A stretch of 48,033 nt of DNA, taken from DASUCS01 sp041166745. Lineage in GTDB: Bacteria; Actinomycetota; Acidimicrobiia; Acidimicrobiales; JACDCH01. The stretch lies in the NCBI GenBank assembly GCA_041166745.1, contig JBEEGH010000010.1, forward strand, positions 1 to 48,033, in the 5' to 3' direction. Of the stretch, positions 1 through 7,822 are shown in pieces. The first letter of the stretch is position 1. Every line of letters starts with the position of its first letter. Position numbers and translations under genes: made by a program. A model generated the notes under the pieces. It was not told the origin of the DNA and searched no databases. It was given only the letters and a program-made list of their open reading frames with translations.

Positions 1-31
1 GTTTTATTCGCCGCTACGCGGCGAATAAAAC
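1..31. repeat. perfect 31-bp palindrome at the window edge
   Basis: A 14-bp arm (GTTTTATTCGCCGC) is followed by a 3-nt loop (TAC) and the exact reverse complement of the arm. It lies 24 bp downstream of the rnhB stop. On either strand the 3' arm ends in A residues, not T residues, so it is not a standard intrinsic terminator. Because it begins at base 1 it may be a fold-back at an assembly edge rather than a genomic element. Confidence 0.75.
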
Positions 32-54
32 CGCACAAACGGGGAGCGGCGGGG

Positions 55-756
55 CTATTCGAAGAGGACTTCCTGCAGCCCAGCAGGGAAGGTCCGGTGG
101 ATGCCGGTCCACGGCAGATGGTCCATGAAGACCCAGCTGCGGCGGTGGATCGCGCTCGGGCCGTAGCCGCGGAGCGCCGCCTTGTGCCGCGGGCACGGGT
201 AGCCCTTGTTCAGCTCGAAGTCGTAGCCGGGATAGTTCGCAGCCTCGGCTCGCATGATGCGGTCGCGCGTGACCTTCGCCAGGATCGACGCCGCCGCGAT
301 CGATAGGCAGCGGGCGTCGCCCTTCACGAGCTTGATCGTCGTGCCACGACCCACGAAGTCCCAGTTGCCGTCGAGCACGACCTTGTCGGCGTGGATCCCG
401 AGCGATTCGAGGGCGCGGTTGGCGGCCAACCGTTGTGCCGCCGACATGCCGAGCGTGTCGCATTCCAACTGCGAAGCGTGACCGACCGCCCAGGTCACAC
501 ACCACGACGCGATGCGATCGAACATCGACTCACGTTCGGACTCCGTCAGCATCTTGGAGTCGCGGATCTTGTAGACCCGCTTGCCTTGGGGCAGCACCGC
601 GGCGCCAACGCTGAGCGGGCCAGCCCACGATCCCCTGCCCACCTCGTCCATCCCGACGACCACCTCGTGGCCCGAGGCCCACAGCTCGCGCTCGACGAGA
701 AGCGAGGGAGACTTCGACTTGAGCGCCTTGCGCAGCTGGGGAACGGTCGTCGTCAC
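55..756 (-). CDS. rnhB: ribonuclease HII
   Basis: Cleaves the RNA strand of RNA-DNA hybrids and single ribonucleotides misinserted in DNA; cytoplasmic, metal dependent. The 233-aa product has the family signature GMDEVGRGSWAGP at about residues 35-47 (D37 and E38 as metal ligands), VVLDGN with D129, KGD with D147, and the SIAAASILAKVTRDR helix at about 152-166. The length is typical for bacterial RNase HII. The start is GTG, whose GTGA overlaps the selD stop, so rnhB is translationally coupled behind selD on the same minus-strand message. The family call is secure. The pairing with selD looks like operon convenience rather than a shared pathway. Confidence 0.95.
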   Translation of the reverse strand: MTTTVPQLRKALKSKSPSLLVERELWASGHEVVVGMDEVGRGSWAGPLSVGAAVLPQGKRVYKIRDSKMLTESERESMFDRIASWCVTWAVGHASQLECDTLGMSAAQRLAANRALESLGIHADKVVLDGNWDFVGRGTTIKLVKGDARCLSIAAASILAKVTRDRIMRAEAANYPGYDFELNKGYPCPRHKAALRGYGPSAIHRRSWVFMDHLPWTGIHRTFPAGLQEVLFE

Positions 757-1772
757 GTCAGACGTACGCCCGGACCACCAACCTCCACCGTGCCGACCAT
801 AGTGAATCCCTCGAGCTCGCCGATGACAGCCGGATCGACCGCGGCGAGCAGCCCACCCGAGGTTTGCGGGTCGAACGCGAGCGCTTCGAGCGCCGCGGGC
901 GCCGTCGACGTGACGCGACCCTCGAGATAGGTCCGGTTGCGCGCGTCGCCTCCGGTGCGAACACCCGCCTCAGCCGCTTCGAGCGCTCCGGCGTAGAGCG
1001 GCACCAAGCCGGTGTCGAAGGCCAGCACGGCGCCCGAACGTTCGGCCATCTCCCAGCCGTGCCCGGCCAGGCCGAAACCGGTCACGTCGGTGACGGCATG
1101 TACGCGCTCACCGAGCGCCTGCAGCGCGAGCGACGCGTCGCGGTTGAGCACCTTCATGCGGGCAATCGCCGACGCCTTGTCGGCCTCACTGCTGCCGGCG
1201 AGCACGATGCCGGTGCCGAGGGGCTTCGACAGCACGAGCGCGTCGCCGACCTGGGCGCCGCCCTTCGTGAGGATGCGATCGGGGTGCACGAGACCCTGCA
1301 CCGCCAACCCGAAGATCGGCTCCTCGCTTCGGATGGTGTGTCCGCCCGCGACGACACCTCCGGCTTCCGTCACGACCCCCGCGGCCGCTTGCAGGATCGC
1401 GGCGATGGCCTCCACGGGCATGCGCTCGGGAAATGCGGAGATGTTGAGAGCCATCACCACCCGCCCTCCCATGGCGAACACGTCGCTGCACGCGTTGGCG
1501 GCGGCGATCGCTCCGAAATCCGCAGGATCGTCGACCAGCGGAGGAAAGAAGTCCGTCGTCGACACGATGGCGAGGTCGTCCGTGACCTTGTAGACGGCGG
1601 CATCGTCGAACGGCGCGAGTCCCACGAGCAGCGCTGCGTCCGCCCCCGTGGAGAGCTCCCGGACGAGGCCACTCAAAGGCGAGCCGCCCCACTTCGCCGC
1701 GCACCCGCCGCACGAGGTCCACTCGGTCAATCGGATGCCAGCCGCGGAATTGGGGATGACCGTCTCCGTCAT
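753..1772 (-). CDS. selD: selenide, water dikinase (selenophosphate synthetase)
   Basis: Makes selenophosphate from selenide and ATP, the selenium donor for selenocysteine and selenouridine. The 339-aa product has the N-terminal active-site segment SCGGCAAKW (residues 20-28). C24 and K27 align with the catalytic Cys17/Lys20 of the E. coli enzyme. The active residue is encoded as Cys, not selenocysteine, and the second family Cys is Ala. Downstream are the AIRS-type motifs DDAAVY, STTDFFPP, GGHTIRSEEP and FDPQTSGGLL. The ATG at 1770-1772 was preferred to an upstream start because a TAGCCT -10 hexamer ends 8 nt before it and the divergent gene starts at 1792. No selA, selB or tRNA-Sec is in the window, so what the product serves is unknown. 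Confidence 0.93.
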   Translation of the reverse strand: MTETVIPNSAAGIRLTEWTSCGGCAAKWGGSPLSGLVRELSTGADAALLVGLAPFDDAAVYKVTDDLAIVSTTDFFPPLVDDPADFGAIAAANACSDVFAMGGRVVMALNISAFPERMPVEAIAAILQAAAGVVTEAGGVVAGGHTIRSEEPIFGLAVQGLVHPDRILTKGGAQVGDALVLSKPLGTGIVLAGSSEADKASAIARMKVLNRDASLALQALGERVHAVTDVTGFGLAGHGWEMAERSGAVLAFDTGLVPLYAGALEAAEAGVRTGGDARNRTYLEGRVTSTAPAALEALAFDPQTSGGLLAAVDPAVIGELEGFTMVGTVEVGGPGVRLT

Positions 1773-1780
1773 GGTGGAGC

Positions 1781-1786
1781 AGGCTA
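1781..1786 (-). promoter_or_regulatory. -10 element of a leaderless selD promoter
   Basis: TAGCCT on the minus strand ends 8 nt before the selD ATG, so transcription should start within a base or two of the codon. No Shine-Dalgarno sequence is present. It lies in a 19-bp divergent gap. Confidence 0.55.
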
Positions 1787-1791
1787 CGAGA

Positions 1792-2112
1792 ATGACAGCC
1801 GAAGAATCCGACGGTCCGATCGTCACCGTGTTCCGCAATCGCCTGCGAGACGATCTCGACGGCTACGACGAGACCGCAATCGACATGTTCATGAAGGCTT
1901 CGTCGATGCCCGGTTTCATGGACTTCAAGCAGTTCACCGCGGACGACGGCGAGCGAGTGGCGCTCGTGCAATTCGACTCATGGGAGCATCAGCAGGCGTG
2001 GCGCAACCATCCCGATCACCGCGTCGCGCAGCAACGGGGTCGAGCGGAGTGGTATGCCGAGTACCGCATCCAGGTGTGCCGGGTCCTGTCGGAGCGCAAC
2101 TTCGGCCAGTGA
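1792..2112 (+). CDS. antibiotic-biosynthesis-monooxygenase (ABM) fold protein
   Basis: A 106-aa small ferredoxin-like-fold protein of the ABM/dimeric alpha-beta barrel type. It has a first strand IVTVFRNRL, the phrase MKASSMPGFMDFKQF around residues 32-46, then VALVQFDSWEHQQAWRNHPDHRVAQQRG and EWYAEYRIQVCRV. These match the usual 'degradation-monooxygenase or EthD-like' pattern of strand, helix, and HPxH-type helix. Family members oxidise aromatic substrates without cofactors or bind haem; the substrate here cannot be told. It is divergent from selD with a 19-bp gap. The next gene follows at once, possibly overlapping at GTGA (2109-2112). The ATG start has no clear ribosome binding site, so the true start could differ by a few codons. 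Confidence 0.75.
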   Translation: MTAEESDGPIVTVFRNRLRDDLDGYDETAIDMFMKASSMPGFMDFKQFTADDGERVALVQFDSWEHQQAWRNHPDHRVAQQRGRAEWYAEYRIQVCRVLSERNFGQ

Positions 2113-2129
2113 CCTTCTCGGGGGGACGA

Positions 2130-2339
2130 TTGGCCGACGAGGAACTGACTCCAGGCGACAAGGTCGAGGTACGGAGCCGCTTCAACGCGCAATGGGCCCG
2201 CGGCTTCGAGGTCATCGAAGTGGACGAGACCGGCGTTCGGGTTCGCCGCATCTCCGACGGCGAAGTCCTTCCCGTCGCGTTCGCCGAGGTCGACGTTCGC
2301 AGAGCGCGCAAACGCGCCAACGACTTCTGGTGGATGTGA
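2130..2339 (+). CDS. small conserved protein, SH3-like, unknown function
   Basis: Encodes 69 aa from TTG at 2130, chosen because a GGGGGGA purine run lies just upstream (2120-2126). A GTG at 2109 overlapping the previous stop is the alternative and would give 76 aa. The sequence alternates strand-like segments (DKVEVRSRF, WARGFEVIEV, GVRVRRIS, EVLPVAFAEVDVR) and ends in a basic, aromatic tail (RKRANDFWWM). That looks like a small beta-barrel of SH3/Tudor type, but no family is recognised. The position directly behind the ABM gene suggests one message. Function unknown. Confidence 0.65.
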   Translation: MADEELTPGDKVEVRSRFNAQWARGFEVIEVDETGVRVRRISDGEVLPVAFAEVDVRRARKRANDFWWM

Positions 2340-2345
2340 TCCCGG

Positions 2346-2633
2346 CTAGCCCTTGAGCGTGCTGATGAAGTCCTCGACTTCGACCGCCGCCATCGTCAAC
2401 GTCTTCAGCGTGCCGCGGGCGGCGAGTGTGGTGGCCACCTTCATCATCGTCTTCTCATCGGGGGCCTCGAGGATGTTGAGGAAGTCCCAGTTTCCGAGAA
2501 GTGCGTATTGAGCAAGGACCTTGACGCCCATCGCTTCGACTTCGCTGCTGACCTCGCGCAACCGCTCAGGGTTCTCGCTGAGACGGGACGAACCCTCGGG
2601 TCCAAGGGTCGAGAGCATGACGAACTTGGGCAT
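2346..2633 (-). CDS. GYD-domain protein
   Basis: A 95-aa protein that fits the GYD family (PF08734-type): MPKFVMLSTLGPEG at the N-terminus, EVEAMGVKVLAQYALLGNWDFLNILEAPD in the middle, and LAARGTLKTLTMAAVEVEDF near the end. The family is a ferredoxin-like fold of unknown biochemical role, common as stand-alone genes in actinobacteria and proteobacteria. The ATG at 2633 begins 10 bp after the stop of the ABC1 kinase gene upstream on the same strand, so it is probably the last gene of that operon. It is convergent with, and 6 bp from, the small gene at 2130-2339. Confidence 0.8.
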   Translation of the reverse strand: MPKFVMLSTLGPEGSSRLSENPERLREVSSEVEAMGVKVLAQYALLGNWDFLNILEAPDEKTMMKVATTLAARGTLKTLTMAAVEVEDFISTLKG

Positions 2634-2643
2634 GCCGCGCAGG

Positions 2644-4335
2644 CTACCCCCGGCGGCCTCGTCGTCGAGCGCTGGGATCGTGCGGCACGTCGTTGCGCAA
2701 ACTGGTGACGACCAGCCACGCGCCGGCGACTGCGGCAACCGCGAGCATCACGACGGCCAGTGCGGAGTAGCTGAAGAGCTTCACGTCCGTGTCGACCCGC
2801 ATGATCATCGCTCCACCGATGATGAGCGCGGCCACGATCAGACCCGTGGTCAGCCGGTTGGCGAGCTTCTGGATGCCGCGCATCAACTCCTGCTCGTCGA
2901 TGCCCTGCACGTTGAGCGTGAGCTCGCCGCGAGCAAGTGCATCCATCACCTTGTTCACCCGACTGGGCAACAGCTCTGCGAACTCCTTCGCATCCATCGC
3001 GGCGGAGAGCAGGTTTCCCGGTGATGCCGCCTGCAGCATCTTGTTGCGCATCACTTCGGCGACGTGATCACGGATCGCGGCGTTCGGGTCGAAGTCCGGG
3101 GCGAGCTTCGCAGCAACCTGGTCGAGGTTGAGCAGGGCCTTGGCCAGCATCGTCAGTTCTGACGGCGGCCGCAGCCCGCACTCGCTGGCGATGCGAGCCA
3201 GGTCGCCAACGACGACGCCCGCGCTGAAGTCACTCATTGCGACGGATTGGTTGCGCTGCACGAGATCGACGATGCGGCGCTCGAACGTTGCCTCGTCGTA
3301 CTCCTCGTCGTGCTCGGCCATGCGCGCCATGACCGCCGCGACGTCGCTCCCTCTGTTCTCGCTGATCGCGATGAGCAGTCGAACCAGCTCGTCCTGCATC
3401 TTCGGGCTCACGCGGGTGACCATGCCGAGATCGATGAGGGCCAGGCGATGGTCCGCGGTCAACAGCACGTTGCCGGGATGTGGGTCGGCGTGGACGAAAC
3501 CGTGAACGAGGATCTGGTCGAGATACGCCCGGAAGAGTTGTTCGGCGAGATCGCCACCGTCGAAGTCGAGCTGCGCCAGCGGACCCAGCGACGACACGTT
3601 GCGGCCCTCGACGTAGTCCATTGTCAGAACGAGCGACGTCGTGTAATCGTCCACTGGTTGCGGTACGACGATCTGGTCGTACTCCGCGAGCACCTCGCCC
3701 ATGGTGCGAAGGTTCTCGGCCTCTTGCAGGTAGTTGAGCTCGGCGGTGATCGCCGTTCGAAACTCTTCGACCATCGCCGCGAACCCGAACCTGCGACCGG
3801 TCTCGGTGTGCTCGTCGAGGAACTCCGCGAGCTCCTCGATGACGTCCATGTCGTGCGCGACCTTCTCCTGAACCCCGGGACGCTGCACCTTGACGACGAC
3901 CGGTCGGCCATTGCGCATCACCGCTCGGTGGACCTGGCCGAGCGAGGCGGAGGCCAGCGGCTCGTTGTCGAAGGACTGAAAGGCCTTCGAGATGCGCACA
4001 CCGAGTTCGTCGGTCACGATCTGTTCGATGTCGGCGAACGAGAACGACTCGACGTCGTCTTGAAGCCGAGCGAGCGCTTCGAGGTACACGGGCGGCAGGA
4101 GATCGGCCCGGGTCGACAGCAGCTGACCGAGCTTGATGAACGTCGGCCCCATGGCCTCGAGGTCGTGGACCAGCTTCTCGGCGTCCTCAGCGGTCGCCTC
4201 GTCCTCGTTGCGGAGGCCCTCGGCCCGACCGTGCTTGATGAGCAGACGAGCGATGTCGCTGTAGCGCGACAGATGACGGGGCTTCAGGGACAGGGCCACG
4301 CCCCTCCTTACCCAGGCTCGAACCAGACCGATCAT
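2644..4335 (-). CDS. ABC1/UbiB-family atypical protein kinase, membrane anchored
   Basis: A 563-aa member of the ABC1/ADCK/UbiB family, in which the kinase-like fold acts as an ATPase linked to quinone or lipid metabolism. It shows the family-specific KxGQ motif (FIKLGQLLSTRADLLP, about 66-81), the ATP-site strand VVVKVQRPGV, HADPHPGNVLL as the catalytic loop and LIDLGM as the DFG-like metal site. Near the C-terminus are two hydrophobic segments (TTGLIVAALIIGGAMI and ALAVVMLAVAAVAGAWLVV) that should anchor it in the membrane. The ATG at 4335 overlaps the stop of the upstream C69 gene as ATGA, indicating coupling; an in-frame start 10 codons upstream is possible. No ubiquinone or menaquinone biosynthesis gene is adjacent. 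Confidence 0.9.
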   Translation of the reverse strand: MIGLVRAWVRRGVALSLKPRHLSRYSDIARLLIKHGRAEGLRNEDEATAEDAEKLVHDLEAMGPTFIKLGQLLSTRADLLPPVYLEALARLQDDVESFSFADIEQIVTDELGVRISKAFQSFDNEPLASASLGQVHRAVMRNGRPVVVKVQRPGVQEKVAHDMDVIEELAEFLDEHTETGRRFGFAAMVEEFRTAITAELNYLQEAENLRTMGEVLAEYDQIVVPQPVDDYTTSLVLTMDYVEGRNVSSLGPLAQLDFDGGDLAEQLFRAYLDQILVHGFVHADPHPGNVLLTADHRLALIDLGMVTRVSPKMQDELVRLLIAISENRGSDVAAVMARMAEHDEEYDEATFERRIVDLVQRNQSVAMSDFSAGVVVGDLARIASECGLRPPSELTMLAKALLNLDQVAAKLAPDFDPNAAIRDHVAEVMRNKMLQAASPGNLLSAAMDAKEFAELLPSRVNKVMDALARGELTLNVQGIDEQELMRGIQKLANRLTTGLIVAALIIGGAMIMRVDTDVKLFSYSALAVVMLAVAAVAGAWLVVTSLRNDVPHDPSARRRGRRG

Positions 4336-5180
4336 GGATCGAAGCGCGTGTACTCCCCTGTGCACGGTGAGCCGATCAGGAACCAGGCCCTCGGGGGGCC
4401 GTCGATCGCCAACTCGGCGACCATCGAACCAGTGGTGGCCTCGACATCCGGGACGTGCATGCAGATCGTGTAGCCGTCGGCCCCGCCCACGTGGGAGCGA
4501 AGGTGTGACATCAGACCCTCGATCGTGACCGGCTCATCGGCGAGAACCCCGTGGCTCGCCGCCAGCCGGCCATCGACCAACCGCTCGACGGGTTGGCGAG
4601 GATGTCGGTGCTCGGCGTCGAACGACGGGATCGTCGTGCGGTTGGAGGTTGCTCGCGTTCGCTCGACCGGCTCGACCGCGAGCGCCGACCCGCTCGTCTC
4701 GATCACGAATGCCTGCAATGGATCGGCAACGAGGAACGAGGACCAGTACGGGCGGTCGACACCGTCGTGGCCCGTGCCGCCTTGACCATACCGCTGGAGG
4801 AGCGCGCCGATCACGTCGACGGCCTCGCTCGCGCTCGACGCTCGTTCCAGCGCGAGGCGAACGAGGTCCATGCCGGTGAGACCATCGGGGGTGCCACGCG
4901 GGTCGAGCGTGGTGTAGATCGTCGCGTTGCCCGCGGCGACTCCGGCGACATTGACGCCGTGCTCGACTCCCCACATCCAGGTGGGCCGCGATCCGACAAA
5001 GGCGATCGTGTGACCATCGAGCGGCTGAACTTCCACGTGCGTCGCCCGCGTCGTCGGCTCCTGGCGCGGTGCGAATCGCTCGACGACCTGCATTTCCGAA
5101 GGCGGTCGATCTGAGTTCTTCGCGAACAACGTGGTGCCGCGTGCGGTCGCGGGAGACAGCGCCACCAGGCAGTCACACAC
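4332..5180 (-). CDS. C69-family (secernin-like) N-terminal nucleophile hydrolase
   Basis: A 282-aa protein starting M-C-D-C with the downstream block TLFAKNSDRPPSEMQ, typical of peptidase C69/secernin proteins. In these the Cys exposed after Met removal is the nucleophile and the N-S-D-R loop binds substrate. Other family-like parts are VGSRPTWMWGVEHGVNVAGVAAGN and LVRLALERASSASEAVDVI. There is no signal peptide, so it should be cytoplasmic; dipeptidase or amide hydrolase activity is inferred from the family only. The GTG start is 8 nt after a TAGCGT -10 hexamer, so the mRNA is probably leaderless. It is the first gene of an operon with the ABC1 kinase and the GYD gene. Confidence 0.82.
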   Translation of the reverse strand: MCDCLVALSPATARGTTLFAKNSDRPPSEMQVVERFAPRQEPTTRATHVEVQPLDGHTIAFVGSRPTWMWGVEHGVNVAGVAAGNATIYTTLDPRGTPDGLTGMDLVRLALERASSASEAVDVIGALLQRYGQGGTGHDGVDRPYWSSFLVADPLQAFVIETSGSALAVEPVERTRATSNRTTIPSFDAEHRHPRQPVERLVDGRLAASHGVLADEPVTIEGLMSHLRSHVGGADGYTICMHVPDVEATTGSMVAELAIDGPPRAWFLIGSPCTGEYTRFDP

Positions 5181-5188
5181 CGCGCGCG

Positions 5189-5194
5189 ACGCTA
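5189..5194 (-). promoter_or_regulatory. -10 element of leaderless promoter for the C69 gene
   Basis: TAGCGT on the minus strand ends 8 nt before the GTG start at 5180. It lies 6 bp from the -10 of the divergent GH38 promoter, so the two core promoters overlap in a 32-bp gap. Confidence 0.5.
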
Positions 5195-5200
5195 CTGCCG

Positions 5201-5206
5201 TACCCT
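5201..5206 (+). promoter_or_regulatory. -10 element of leaderless promoter for the GH38 gene
   Basis: TACCCT ends 6 nt before the ATG at 5213, with no ribosome binding site between. It faces away from the TAGCGT element of the C69 gene. Confidence 0.5.
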
Positions 5207-5212
5207 TCGCTC

Positions 5213-7822
5213 ATGACGCGGCGCAGGGTCTCGATCGTTCCGCACACGCACTGGGATCGCGAGTGGTACTCACCGTTCCAGACCTTCCGCTTGCGGTTGG
5301 TCGACTTGCTCGACGACCTGCTCCCGCGGCTCGACGGCGACCCGTCGTACGCGCACTTCATGCTCGATGGCCAGATGGCGGTCGTCGACGACTATCTGGC
5401 CATTCGCCCAGAAGCCGAGGCCACGATCCGGCGGCTCGCGGCATCCGGGAGAGTGTCGGCCGGCCCTTGGTACATCCTCATGGACGAGTTCCTCGTCTCC
5501 GGTGAGACCACCGTGCGCAACTTGCAGCGTGGGCTCGATCGCGCGGCCGCGTTCGGTGGCGCGATGGACGTGGGCTACCTACCCGACATGTTCGGCCACG
5601 TCGCGCAGATGCCGCAGCTACTCACGCAGTTCGGCTTCGAGCATGCAGTGGTGTGGCGCGGCGTTCCGTCGTCTGTCGACCGCAGCGCCTTCTGGTGGTC
5701 GGCCCCCGACGGATCGACCGTGCGCGCCGAGTACCTCCCGCAGGGCTATGGAAACGGCGCCCGCCTGCCCGACGATGCGAAGGCACTCGTCGGCGCGGTG
5801 GCCGACTTCGAATCCGAATGGGGCTCGTTCCTCGTCGGACCGATCCTCTGGATGAACGGCACCGACCATCTCATGCCGCAGCCGTGGCTCGGACGGGTCG
5901 TGGCCGAGGCCAACGGCCTGCAGGACGACTATGAGCTCGTCGTCACCTCGCTGGCCGACCACCTGTCGCAAGCGTCGACGGACGACCTTCCGGCGTGGAC
6001 GGGCGAGCTCCGATCTGGAGCGCGAGCCAACTTGCTCATGGGCGTCACGTCGAACCGCGTCGATGTCCGTCAGGCCGCCGCCCGCGCCGAGCGTGCACTC
6101 GAGCAACTCGCGGAGCCACTCGCCGCCCTCTATCAACCGCCTGCTCGTTGGCCGGGCGCGCTGCTCGACGAGGCCTGGCTCGATGTCATCCGCAACTCGG
6201 CGCATGACTCGATCTGTGCGTGCTCGGTCGACGAGGTGTGCGACGCGGTACTGCACCGCTACGCGGAGGCGACCCAGATCGGCGAAGGCCTCGCCACACG
6301 CGCGCTCGACGCACTCGGCGCGACGATCTCGGTCGACGGGCCGGCAATCGTGAACCCGTCTTCCCGCCCGCGGAGCGCACTCGTCGAGCTCGTCCTCGCC
6401 GGCAACGAGCCCCTCGATGGCGCCCAAGTGCTCAATGTTCGGCCTGCAGACCGAGTGCTGGCCGAGCTCGATCTCGCCGACATGGCCGCGGTCGTGATCC
6501 GGGAGCTGAAGCACAACGAGCGCATCCTCGGGCTCACGCTTGAATCGGTCGACACCGGAGCGGTGCTCTGGAGCGCGACACGTGACGAGCACGGCGAGTT
6601 GCTCGAACCCGGTGCGCGCGCCGAACTCGACGCGCTTGCGGGTGCGGACTTGGGTCGCGTGCGCATCCGGGTCGCGGCCCTTCCCACGCAGAAAGTGGTG
6701 GCCCGCGTAACGGACGTTGCTGGTTATGGATGGAAGGCCTGGGCGGCCCGCCCACTCGACGTTGCACCAGTGACGATCAGCGGGCACACGATCGACAACG
6801 GGCTCGCGCGAGTCGACATCGGCGACGACGGGAGTTGGTCGATCAACGGCCAGGCCGGTTTCGGTCGCATCGTGCATGGCGGCGATGTCGGCGACACGTA
6901 CAACTGGTGCCCGCCAGACGACGACACCGAGGTCGATCGCCCCGAGCGGGTCGCGGTCGAGGTGATCGAGTCTGGCCCGGTGCGCGCCCGAGCGAGCATC
7001 ACGTCGACATACCGGTGGCCCGAGGGCCACGGTGGGTCGCTCGTCGAGGTGGTGATCACGACGACGCTCGAGGTCGGCGCGGGTGAACCCTTCGTGCGCG
7101 TCGACACCCACTGGACCAACACGACCCGCGACCAACGAGTACGCGTGACCTTCCCATTGCCAGAGCCGGCGATCGCGTCGCACGCCGAGTGTGTGTTCGG
7201 CGTCGTCGAACGCGGCCTGGAAGCTGAGGGCGGCCCGACCGAGCTCGGCATCCCGACGTTTCCGTCCAAGCGCTTCGTACGGGCCGGTGGTTTGACGGTC
7301 GTGCACGACGGTGTGCGCGAGTACGAACTCACGGACGTGCGCAGCGGTCGAGCCCATGAGCTCGCCCTCACCCTCGCTCGATGTACCGGGCTGCTCTCAC
7401 AAGCGCCGATGGCGACTCGCCCGCTGCCGGCCGGCCCGATCACGCCGATGGAGGGCTCGCAACTGCAGAAGCCGATCGTTGCCACCTACGCGCTGCATGT
7501 CGGCGACGCGGATCCGTTTGCACTCGCCGACGACGTGCTCGTGCCGTTGCAGGTGCTGCGATCCACCGCAGGGGGCGCCGGCACGCCGAACGCAACCGAG
7601 GGTCAGGCGTTGTCGGTCGATGGCGCGCCCGTGTCGTCACTTCGACGTGCGGCCGGACGTTTGGAGCTGCGTGTGTTCAATCCCACCGCTGACACCACGA
7701 CGGTCACCATCGACGGCCGTCGCGGGTGGCTCGTCGACCTCCGCGGCCGTCCGATCGAGTCCTTCGACGAGCAGTTCACGCTCGAACCGTGGCGCATTGC
7801 CACCGCCGTACTCGACGACTAG
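5213..7822 (+). CDS. glycoside hydrolase family 38 alpha-mannosidase
   Basis: An 869-aa retaining alpha-mannosidase that hydrolyses terminal alpha-mannosides. The zinc-binding signature HTHWDREWY is at residues 11-19. The catalytic nucleophile Asp is in GYLPDMFGHVAQMPQ (D125), and the metal-site His is in SAHDSICACSVDEV (about H331). After residue 400 come the beta-sandwich and C-terminal jelly-roll domains. There is no signal peptide, so it probably acts in the cytoplasm on imported or recycled mannosides, as in other bacterial GH38 enzymes. The start is the ATG 6 nt past a -10 hexamer. The gene is convergent with the luciferase-like oxidoreductase downstream, the two stops overlapping by 4 bp. 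The exact linkage cleaved cannot be inferred. Confidence 0.93.
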   Translation: MTRRRVSIVPHTHWDREWYSPFQTFRLRLVDLLDDLLPRLDGDPSYAHFMLDGQMAVVDDYLAIRPEAEATIRRLAASGRVSAGPWYILMDEFLVSGETTVRNLQRGLDRAAAFGGAMDVGYLPDMFGHVAQMPQLLTQFGFEHAVVWRGVPSSVDRSAFWWSAPDGSTVRAEYLPQGYGNGARLPDDAKALVGAVADFESEWGSFLVGPILWMNGTDHLMPQPWLGRVVAEANGLQDDYELVVTSLADHLSQASTDDLPAWTGELRSGARANLLMGVTSNRVDVRQAAARAERALEQLAEPLAALYQPPARWPGALLDEAWLDVIRNSAHDSICACSVDEVCDAVLHRYAEATQIGEGLATRALDALGATISVDGPAIVNPSSRPRSALVELVLAGNEPLDGAQVLNVRPADRVLAELDLADMAAVVIRELKHNERILGLTLESVDTGAVLWSATRDEHGELLEPGARAELDALAGADLGRVRIRVAALPTQKVVARVTDVAGYGWKAWAARPLDVAPVTISGHTIDNGLARVDIGDDGSWSINGQAGFGRIVHGGDVGDTYNWCPPDDDTEVDRPERVAVEVIESGPVRARASITSTYRWPEGHGGSLVEVVITTTLEVGAGEPFVRVDTHWTNTTRDQRVRVTFPLPEPAIASHAECVFGVVERGLEAEGGPTELGIPTFPSKRFVRAGGLTVVHDGVREYELTDVRSGRAHELALTLARCTGLLSQAPMATRPLPAGPITPMEGSQLQKPIVATYALHVGDADPFALADDVLVPLQVLRSTAGGAGTPNATEGQALSVDGAPVSSLRRAAGRLELRVFNPTADTTTVTIDGRRGWLVDLRGRPIESFDEQFTLEPWRIATAVLDD

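Noticed and set aside
1..31. Intrinsic terminator for rnhB
   Set aside because: The 3' arm ends in A residues on both strands, with no T-run after the GC stem.
5618..7357. A 579-codon minus-strand frame opposite the GH38 gene
   Set aside because: It lies fully inside a motif-rich mannosidase gene and has no recognisable domain; a composition shadow.
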